In this document: in pieces, positions 1 through 4,756 of the stretch
How the letters are laid out: the number at the start of each line of letters is the position of its first letter
Position numbering within the stretch: position 1 is the first letter of the stretch
From: Acidobacteriota bacterium
GTDB lineage: Bacteria > Acidobacteriota > Terriglobia > Acidiferrales > UBA7541
Assembly: GCA_028876695.1 (NCBI GenBank)
Contig: JAGWRH010000274.1
Location: forward strand, 1-6,224
Length of the DNA: 6,224 nt
Direction of reading: 5' to 3'
Notes under the pieces: model-generated
The model's database searches: none
The model's input: only the letters and a program-made list of their open reading frames with translations
Told to the model about the DNA's origin: nothing
Made by a program: the position numbers and the translations under genes

Positions 1-81
1 ATGGGCGGCCAGACCAATACGTTCTTCCAGGTCGGCAACATGAACTATATTCGGAGCGTCTCGATCGATAAATGGGCGTAA
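1..81 (+). CDS. C-terminal end of an unidentified protein (5' truncated)
   Basis: Frame 1 is open from the first base to a TAA at 79-81 and gives a 26-residue tail ending in SIDKWA. The ATG at position 1 is probably internal, since the window begins there. Support for a real gene is indirect: the tail has a plausible composition, and a terminator-like hairpin starts about 34 bases after the stop. There are no cysteines, membrane stretch or motif. The last residue is not the terminal Phe usual for outer-membrane barrels. I do not recognise the family. Frame 3 is also open over most of this stretch, so the frame choice is not certain. Confidence 0.45.
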   Translation: MGGQTNTFFQVGNMNYIRSVSIDKWA

Positions 82-114
82 CGCGCTCTTTTCTCGGAAC
101 GCCGCCCTGGGAGA

Positions 115-141
115 GCCGATCTCCTGATCGGCGGTTTGCTT
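115..141 (+). terminator. Probable intrinsic terminator after the truncated first gene
   Basis: GCCGATC (115-121) pairs perfectly with GATCGGC (126-132) across a TCCT loop. The 7-bp stem is followed by a short T-rich stretch, GGTTTGCTT (133-141). The T-tract is interrupted, so termination may be incomplete. The position, 34 bases past the stop at 81 and before the next gene at 204, fits a transcription boundary. The rest of the 82-203 gap shows no convincing promoter. Confidence 0.5.
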
Positions 142-203
142 CAAGCGGCCGCGCAGGTGGCATCAATTCGTTGCTGAAATGAAAACGTGGGTGGGGGTGC
201 AGT

Positions 204-1049
204 GTGAGCAAATCTCGATTTGGCCGCATCGCCGCAATATGCCTCGCGGCGGCCGTAACTTTTTTCTTCTCTGGCTTAAAGAGCGCCGCGGCGCAGATGG
301 GTCCGCCTGCGCCGGGTTCGGAGACGGTTCATAAACCTTCCGATCCGAATCACGGCAAAAGTCTCTTCGAGCAAAACTGCTCCACCTGCCACGGCATCGA
401 CGCCGCGGGCGAAGAGGGCCCCGATCTGCATGGCATTCCCGGCGAACTCGGCGACGCAGCGGTCGAGGGCATCATTCAACGCGGCATTCGTGGAACAGCC
501 ATGCCTGGCTTTTTCGACCTGACCGCTCAAGACCGCGCCGATATCGTAGCCTTTCTCCACACTTTTGACGCCTCCGCAACCGCTGGCGCCGTGACTGGCG
601 ATCCGCGAGCCGGCAAAGCCGTCTTTCAATCGAGCGGTTGTTCCGCATGCCACATGATCGATGGGCAAGGCGGTAGCATCGGCCCCGAACTCAGCCGCAT
701 CGGCGATATGCGCGGCCCCACTAGCCTGAAACAACGTCTCATCGATCCTGGCGCGAACCTCCCGCAAAACGGCTCCGGCTTCTACAGCGCTAAATGGACC
801 GAATACCTGATGTTCCGCGCCGTTGAAAAATCCGGGCAAGTCGTCGAAGGGATGCGCGTCGGTGAAAATTCCTTCTCCATCGTGCTCAAGGACGCCGCGG
901 GTAAATTCCACTCTCTCTGGAAGCCCGATCTTCGCTCGCTGGAGCAGTTGCCGGGAAAAAGCCTGATGCCAAGTTTCAAAAATACTCTCACTGCCAAGCA
1001 GCTGGACGATGTCGTCGCCTATCTCATGACTCTAAAGAGCGCCCAATGA
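204..1049 (+). CDS. Exported diheme cytochrome c, partner of the PQQ dehydrogenase
   Basis: This is a 281-residue periplasmic c-type cytochrome that probably accepts electrons from the PQQ dehydrogenase encoded immediately downstream. The N-terminus is a Sec signal peptide: basic KSRFGR, a hydrophobic core at about 9-24, and likely cleavage after A30 (SAAA-Q). Heme domain 1 covers about residues 48-122, with C59-S-T-C62-H63 and probable distal ligand M100 (TAMPGF). Heme domain 2 covers about 133-279, with C146-S-A-C149-H150 and probable distal ligand M255 (SLMPSF). Domain 2 carries roughly 60 extra residues between the CXXCH and the methionine (VVEGMRVGENSFSIVLKDAAGKF region), as in the heme-binding module of TIGR02603-type proteins (family assignment from memory). 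The start is GTG, chosen because it gives a complete signal peptide and lies 6 bases after a GGGGG run (193-197). The gene overlaps the next by ATGA, so translation is probably coupled. Which alcohol system it serves is inferred. Confidence 0.88.
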   Translation: MSKSRFGRIAAICLAAAVTFFFSGLKSAAAQMGPPAPGSETVHKPSDPNHGKSLFEQNCSTCHGIDAAGEEGPDLHGIPGELGDAAVEGIIQRGIRGTAMPGFFDLTAQDRADIVAFLHTFDASATAGAVTGDPRAGKAVFQSSGCSACHMIDGQGGSIGPELSRIGDMRGPTSLKQRLIDPGANLPQNGSGFYSAKWTEYLMFRAVEKSGQVVEGMRVGENSFSIVLKDAAGKFHSLWKPDLRSLEQLPGKSLMPSFKNTLTAKQLDDVVAYLMTLKSAQ

Positions 1050-2659
1050 AAATCTCCCTTTCAGCTGCTTTTGCACTCTTCTGTCTTTCGCTCTTTCCCG
1101 CGGGCGCTCTCGCGCAGCGCCCGGTTACCTACGGCCAATTGCTCCATGCCAACGATACGCCGCAGGACTGGCTGATGTACGGCGGCGATTACAGCTCGCA
1201 GCGCTTTTCCCGGCTCACTCAGGTGAACCGCGAAAACGTGAAAAACCTGCGCGCATCCTGGATCTATCAGCCCAACGCCATGGGTGAAGCGCCGATCGAA
1301 TCCTCGGCCATTGTAGAGGGCGGCGTCATGTACATCACCGAGCCGCCCAGCACCGTCACCGCGCTGGACGCCCGCTACGGCACCAGAATCTGGAGCTGGT
1401 CGCCCAAAATGCCCGCGCGCATTTACACCATCGGCGTGCACCGCTCCAATCGCGGCGTCGCCGTCTATGGCAATACCGTGTACGTCGGCACGCTCGATTG
1501 CCATCTCGTCGCGCTCGACGCCATCACCGGCGCCGTGAAATGGGACGTCCACGTGGACCAGAATGATCAGGGCTATTCGATGACCGGCGCGCCGCGCGTC
1601 CTCGATGGCAAAGTCATCATGGGCGTTTCCGGCGGCGACGTCGGCATTCGCGGTTTCCTTGCCGCCTATGACGCGAAAACCGGCAAGCTCCTCTGGCGCT
1701 GCTACACGATCCCGCTACCCGGCGAGCCCGGCTCCGAAACCTGGGGCAGCAGCATGGCGGGCGTTGGCGGCGGCGGCACCTGGGGCACCGGTTCGTACGA
1801 TCCGGATCTGAACCTGATTTACTGGGGCACCGGCAATCCCGCTCCCGATTACAACGGCGAAGCTCGTCCCGGCGCCAATCTCTATACCGATTCGGTGATT
1901 GCCGTCGATCCCGATACGGGCAAAATGAAATGGTTTTTCCAGTTCACTCCTCACGATACACACGACTGGGATTCGATTCAGGTTCCCGTGCTCTTCGATG
2001 CGGACGTGGACGGCAAGCCGCGCAAACTGCTCGCCTTTGCCAATCGCAATGGCTTCTACTACGTGCTCGATCGCGTCACCGGTAAATTTGTCGCCGGCGG
2101 TCCGTTCGTCAAGCAAACATGGGCCAAGGGCCTCGACGCCAACGGCCAGCCCATCATGCTGCCGAATACCGAACCCACTCCGCAGGGCCAGTTAATTTTT
2201 CCCGATGGCCACGGCGGCACGAACTTGAACAGCCCGTCCTACAATCCGCGGACCAGGCTCTTCTACGTCAACGCCCGCGAAACCGGCGCGTACACCATCT
2301 CCGGCCGCCCCAAGGTGAACTTCCCCGATTTTGGCGGCGGCGGCCGTATGAATCTTTCCGGTGACGTTCAATACGGCGCGGTGCGCGCGCTCGAGGCCGT
2401 CACCGGCGAAATGAAATGGGAGTACAAGCTTCTCGCGCCCGCCGAAGTCAGCACGCTTTCGACCGCCGGCGGCTTGGTCTTCTCCGCCAGCAACGAAGGC
2501 GATTTCTTCGCGCTCGATGCCGACACCGGCAAACTGCTTTGGGCGTTTTCGGCTGGCGGCAGCGATTGCGAGGCCAATCCCGTCACGTACGAAATCGCCG
2601 GGAAACAATACGTTCTGTTCGCCGCCGGCAACGCATTCATCGCCTTTTCCTTGCCTTAG
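1046..2659 (+). CDS. PQQ-dependent (quinoprotein) alcohol dehydrogenase, predicted lanthanide type
   Basis: This 537-residue periplasmic quinoprotein belongs to the methanol/ethanol dehydrogenase beta-propeller family. It would oxidise an alcohol or aldehyde and pass electrons to a cytochrome c, most simply the one encoded upstream. The signal peptide is residues 1-23 (GALA-Q). Propeller repeats of the form (A)LDAxTGxxxW recur at about 107, 157, 209, 287, 341, 448 and 490. By alignment from memory to MxaF/XoxF, W246 would stack on PQQ, N264 (GTGNPAP) is the metal-binding Asn, R334 (ANRNGFYYVLDR) contacts PQQ, and D307 in TPHDTHDWD is the catalytic Asp. D309, two residues later, is the extra Asp of lanthanide enzymes, where calcium MxaF has Ala. 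The usual metal-ligand Glu (GGE) appears as D198 (SGGDVGIRG). The adjacent-cysteine disulfide of MxaF is absent. It is somewhat shorter than typical 570-600-residue relatives. No pqq synthesis genes are in view. Substrate is unknown. Confidence 0.9.
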   Translation: MKISLSAAFALFCLSLFPAGALAQRPVTYGQLLHANDTPQDWLMYGGDYSSQRFSRLTQVNRENVKNLRASWIYQPNAMGEAPIESSAIVEGGVMYITEPPSTVTALDARYGTRIWSWSPKMPARIYTIGVHRSNRGVAVYGNTVYVGTLDCHLVALDAITGAVKWDVHVDQNDQGYSMTGAPRVLDGKVIMGVSGGDVGIRGFLAAYDAKTGKLLWRCYTIPLPGEPGSETWGSSMAGVGGGGTWGTGSYDPDLNLIYWGTGNPAPDYNGEARPGANLYTDSVIAVDPDTGKMKWFFQFTPHDTHDWDSIQVPVLFDADVDGKPRKLLAFANRNGFYYVLDRVTGKFVAGGPFVKQTWAKGLDANGQPIMLPNTEPTPQGQLIFPDGHGGTNLNSPSYNPRTRLFYVNARETGAYTISGRPKVNFPDFGGGGRMNLSGDVQYGAVRALEAVTGEMKWEYKLLAPAEVSTLSTAGGLVFSASNEGDFFALDADTGKLLWAFSAGGSDCEANPVTYEIAGKQYVLFAAGNAFIAFSLP

Positions 2660-2682
2660 AGGCGAAAATCGGGCGAATAAAG

Positions 2683-2708
2683 ATGTGCGGCCACGTCAGG
2701 TGGCACAT
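2683..2708 (+). repeat. Imperfect hairpin downstream of the PQQ dehydrogenase
   Basis: GCCAC (2690-2694) pairs with GTGGC (2700-2704) over a GTCAG loop. Beyond a 3-base bulge, ATGT (2683-2686) pairs with ACAT (2705-2708), giving 9 bp in total. It lies 24 bases after the dehydrogenase stop. No T-run follows, so it is not a standard intrinsic terminator. It could be a transcript-end stem, a factor-dependent terminator element or a protein site. Confidence 0.4.
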
Positions 2709-2736
2709 GACGACAAAAGCGCGTTTTAGCGCCCCC

Positions 2737-2804
2737 TTACGACCCCAATTTGGCACATCGATGCGCCTCTAGCACCGCTTTACGGCCCCTTTTGGCACCC
2801 ATCG
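2737..2804 (+). repeat. Imperfect direct repeat of about 24 bases, two copies
   Basis: Copy 1 (2737-2760) and copy 2 (2780-2804) both follow the pattern TTACG-R-CCCC, then a T-rich step, then TTGGCAC and ATCG. They differ by a few substitutions and one added base. The copies start 43 bases apart in non-coding DNA. The core TGGCAC also occurs at 2702-2706 as GGCAC within the hairpin just upstream. Function is unknown. A binding-site array or a decayed non-coding repeat family member are both possible. Confidence 0.45.
2752..2767. repeat. 16-base near-palindrome centred on CATCGATG
   Basis: GGCACATCGATGCGCC is palindromic apart from one mismatched pair (2755/2764), with a perfect 8-base core at 2756-2763. 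It overlaps the end of the first direct-repeat copy. The symmetry suits a dimeric DNA-binding protein, but GC-rich DNA gives such sequences by chance and no regulator gene is adjacent. Confidence 0.3.
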
Positions 2805-2852
2805 TCCCCGCTTCCGCGGCGAGCGTAACCCGCCGCACAATAGCCCCCCGAA

Positions 2853-2881
2853 TTCACCTGTGACGGTTCCTCGGCTACAAT
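2853..2881 (+). promoter_or_regulatory. Sigma-70-type promoter for the zinc ADH gene
   Basis: TTCACC (2853-2858; 4 of 6 to the -35 consensus) is separated by exactly 17 bases from TACAAT (2876-2881; 5 of 6 to the -10 consensus). Transcription would begin near 2887-2890, essentially at the ATG of the dehydrogenase at 2891. Confidence 0.6.
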
Positions 2882-2890
2882 CGTGATGCG

Positions 2891-3892
2891 ATGAAGGCGT
2901 GCCTGCTCCGATGCCCCGCAGCGATTGAGACGAACCCGCTGAAGTTTGGCGAGGCGCCGGTGCCCGCGCCGGGGCCCGGCGAAGTGCTGGTGCGGGTGAA
3001 GATGTGCGGCGTATGCCGCACCGACCTGCACGTGGTGGAAGGCGAGCTGCCGCCGCGCAAATCTCCGGTGATTCCGGGGCATCAGATCGTCGGGATCGTC
3101 GAAAAGCTGGGAGAGGGCGCGGAGCGATTCCGGCCCGGCGCGCGCGTGGGCATCGCCTGGCTGCACAGCACGGACGGCACATGCGAATACTGCCGCGCAG
3201 GGAACGAGAATCTTTGCGACCATCCGGCGTTGACGGGCTGGACCGTGGATGGAGGCTACGCCGAATATGCGCTCGGGCAGGAAGATTACGTGTATCCGCT
3301 GCCGGAAAATTTTGCCGACGAGCACGCCGCTCCGCTGCTCTGCGCCGGAATCATCGGCTTTCGATGCCTGCGCCTTTCGGGCGTGAAGCGCGGTGCGCGG
3401 CTGGCGTTCTACGGCTTCGGCGCGGCCGCGCACGTGGCCATTCAAGTGGCGCGGCACTGGGGCGTGGAGGTTTACGCCTGCACGCGCGGGAAAAAGCATC
3501 AGCAACTAGCGTTGGAACTCGGGGCCGTTTGGGCCGGGGAAGCGACCGAACGGCCTCCCAAGCCGCTCGATGCCGCAATCGTATTCGCGCCCGCCGGGGA
3601 ACTGGTCCCACCGGCGCTGAAGGCGCTCAAAAAGGGCGGAGCGCTGGTGCTCGGCGGAATTCATATGAGCCCGATTCCCTCTTTCGATTATGATTTGCTC
3701 TATCAGGAGCGCATCATTCGGAGCGTGGCCAATAATACGCGCCAGGACGGCGAGGATTTTCTCCGCGTGGCCGCGGAAATCCCCATCCGCTCGCGGGTGA
3801 CCGTCTATCCATTGCGCGACGCCAATCGGGCGCTGCACGACCTGAAGAGCGATCGCGTCAATGGCGCGGCCGTCCTCGATTGCTGCGCATGA
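2891..3892 (+). CDS. Zinc-dependent alcohol dehydrogenase (MDR superfamily)
   Basis: This 333-residue cytoplasmic medium-chain dehydrogenase/reductase interconverts an alcohol and its aldehyde with NAD(P). It looks like the TIGR02822 subfamily (recognised from memory). Catalytic zinc ligands are C39 (KMCGVCRTD), H64 in GHQIVG and C151 (LLCAG). The usual GHE is GHQ here. The structural-zinc lobe at 95-109 has C98, C101 and C109, but the first expected Cys is D95 (DGTCEYC), a possible Asp ligand. The Rossmann motif is YGFGAAAH at 174-181. The protein ends in the usual VNGAAVL. The start at 2891 gives the normal MKA N-terminus; an ATG 5 bases earlier is out of frame and stops at once. No Shine-Dalgarno precedes 2891 and the promoter -10 ends 9 bases before it, suggesting leaderless translation. 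It is probably co-transcribed with the MOSC gene 13 bases downstream. Substrate is unknown. Confidence 0.9.
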   Translation: MKACLLRCPAAIETNPLKFGEAPVPAPGPGEVLVRVKMCGVCRTDLHVVEGELPPRKSPVIPGHQIVGIVEKLGEGAERFRPGARVGIAWLHSTDGTCEYCRAGNENLCDHPALTGWTVDGGYAEYALGQEDYVYPLPENFADEHAAPLLCAGIIGFRCLRLSGVKRGARLAFYGFGAAAHVAIQVARHWGVEVYACTRGKKHQQLALELGAVWAGEATERPPKPLDAAIVFAPAGELVPPALKALKKGGALVLGGIHMSPIPSFDYDLLYQERIIRSVANNTRQDGEDFLRVAAEIPIRSRVTVYPLRDANRALHDLKSDRVNGAAVLDCCA

Positions 3893-3905
3893 GAGGCTCC
3901 ACCCG

Positions 3906-4553
3906 ATGAAAATCATTTCGCTCAATGTCGGCCGGCCGCGGCTGGTCCTTCAAGGCGACCGTCAGGTGAGCACCGGAATTTTCAAATCGCCGGTGGCCGG
4001 ACCGGTGATGCTGCATACGCTGAATTTCGATGGCGATCGCCAGGCCGACCTGAACGCGCACGGCGGCGTGAACAAGGCGCTGTATGCGTATCCCTCCGAG
4101 CATTACCCCTTCTGGCGCCAGGAACTGGGCGGCATGGAATTGACGTGGGGAAATTTCGGCGAAAATCTGACCACCGAGGGCCTGCTCGAAACGCAGGCCT
4201 GCATCGGCGATCAATACCGGATCGGCGGAGCGGTCGTGAGGGTCAGCCAGCCGCGCATTCCTTGCTACAAGCTGGGCATTCGAATCGGGCGCGAAGACAT
4301 GCCGAAGCGATTTCTGGCGAGCGGAAGATCGGGAATTTACTTCGCGGTGGCCGAAGAAGGCTTCGTCGAAGCCGGTGATGCGATCGAACTGGTGAAGCGC
4401 GACGAGCACGCCATCAGCGTCGCGGACGTGAACCGCGCGTACGTTCACAGCCGCGAAAGTTCCGATCTCTTGCGGCGCATCATTGACGCGGAAATTCTTC
4501 CGCCTTGGCTGCAAAAAGACCTCGAGAAGCGGCTGGCTACCGTCGAGGCGTAA
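3906..4553 (+). CDS. MOSC domain protein, YiiM-like
   Basis: This 215-residue cytoplasmic protein has the layout of E. coli YiiM: a MOSC domain at about residues 15-163 and a C-terminal 3-alpha helical domain at about 167-210 (ISVADVNRAY onward). Family marks are DLNAHGGVNKALYAY (48-62), GENLTTEGLLE (85-95) and QPRIPCYKLGIR (115-126), with C120 the conserved MOSC cysteine thought to handle sulfur or molybdenum cofactor. YiiM is linked to molybdenum-cofactor-dependent detoxification of N-hydroxylated bases; that role is family knowledge, not shown here. The reading frame is open back to an ATG at 3861 inside the previous gene, but 3906 is preferred: GAGAGG (3891-3896) lies 9 bases upstream and MKIISLNVG is the normal family start. 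It follows the zinc ADH by 13 bases, so the two are probably one operon. A terminator hairpin follows. Confidence 0.9.
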   Translation: MKIISLNVGRPRLVLQGDRQVSTGIFKSPVAGPVMLHTLNFDGDRQADLNAHGGVNKALYAYPSEHYPFWRQELGGMELTWGNFGENLTTEGLLETQACIGDQYRIGGAVVRVSQPRIPCYKLGIRIGREDMPKRFLASGRSGIYFAVAEEGFVEAGDAIELVKRDEHAISVADVNRAYVHSRESSDLLRRIIDAEILPPWLQKDLEKRLATVEA

Positions 4554-4562
4554 CGCAGGCGT

Positions 4563-4597
4563 GGCGCCGGTTGAAACTGGTCCCGCGCCGTGTTTTT
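4563..4597 (+). terminator. Intrinsic terminator of the ADH-MOSC unit
   Basis: GGCG (4563-4566) pairs with CGCC (4586-4589) and CCGGT (4567-4571) pairs with ACTGG (4576-4580, one G-T wobble) around a TGAA loop, with a 5-base bulge at 4581-4585. GTGTTTTT (4590-4597) follows, supplying the T-run. It starts 10 bases after the MOSC stop. The bulge weakens the stem, so some read-through is possible. Confidence 0.6.
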
Positions 4598-4623
4598 CCA
4601 ATTCGCGCCGCGTTTGTTACGAT
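4595..4623 (+). promoter_or_regulatory. Candidate promoter for the phosphofructokinase gene
   Basis: TTTCCA (4595-4600; 4 of 6) and TACGAT (4618-4623; 4 of 6) are 17 bases apart, directly after the terminator T-run. Transcription would begin near 4630, leaving a leader of about 125 bases. An alternative -10, GATAAT (4695-4700), has no visible -35 partner. Confidence 0.35.
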
Positions 4624-4640
4624 AGCAGCGTGGGCGCGGC

Positions 4641-4657
4641 AAGCAGGGCCCCTGCTT
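4641..4657 (+). repeat. Perfect 7-bp inverted repeat in the phosphofructokinase leader
   Basis: AAGCAGG (4641-4647) and CCTGCTT (4651-4657) are perfect complements around a 3-base GCC spacer. No T-run follows. If the promoter at 4595-4623 is right, this hairpin sits about 11 bases into the transcript. It could equally be a DNA operator. Confidence 0.4.
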
Positions 4658-4675
4658 CGTTCGGGATAGCGCCGC

Positions 4676-4689
4676 GGCGATCGATCGCC
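4676..4689. promoter_or_regulatory. Perfect 14-bp palindrome upstream of the phosphofructokinase gene
   Basis: GGCGATCGATCGCC is identical to its reverse complement. It lies 6 bases before GATAAT (4695-4700), the most AT-rich hexamer in this gap, and about 70 bases before the chosen start codon. A dimeric repressor site is a reasonable guess. No regulator gene is nearby to support it. Confidence 0.35.
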
Positions 4690-4756
4690 CGATAGATAAT
4701 TCGAGCCATCATCCGGCCTGATGCGCGGGCGCTCTTCCATTCGAACGGATTCGCAA

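Noticed and set aside
276..911. 211-codon open frame on the - strand inside the cytochrome gene
   Set aside because: It lies wholly under a well-supported gene with signal peptide and two heme motifs, shows no recognisable domain, and long antisense frames are expected in GC-rich coding DNA.
2711..2732. GCGC stem with a T-rich loop as a terminator for the PQQ dehydrogenase
   Set aside because: GCGC is self-complementary so the 4-bp stem is weak, and C-rich rather than T-rich sequence follows.
2780..3505. 241-codon open frame on the - strand across the repeat-rich gap and the ADH start
   Set aside because: Most of it is antisense to the conserved ADH N-terminal half, and the translation shows no domain. 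It gives no reason to treat the gap as coding.
3861..3905. Upstream ATG that would extend the MOSC protein by 15 residues
   Set aside because: The extension lies inside the ADH coding end and lacks family similarity; 3906 has a Shine-Dalgarno-like GAGAGG and the normal MKIISLNVG start.
3858..4601. 247-codon open frame on the - strand opposite the MOSC gene
   Set aside because: It would also span the terminator and the end of the ADH gene; the protein has no family features, while the + strand MOSC assignment is clear.
4721..4756. Upstream ATG that would extend the phosphofructokinase by 12 residues
   Set aside because: The added residues are polar and Arg-rich, and the family normally begins just before IGILTGGG. 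Neither ATG has a Shine-Dalgarno, so this is a preference rather than proof.
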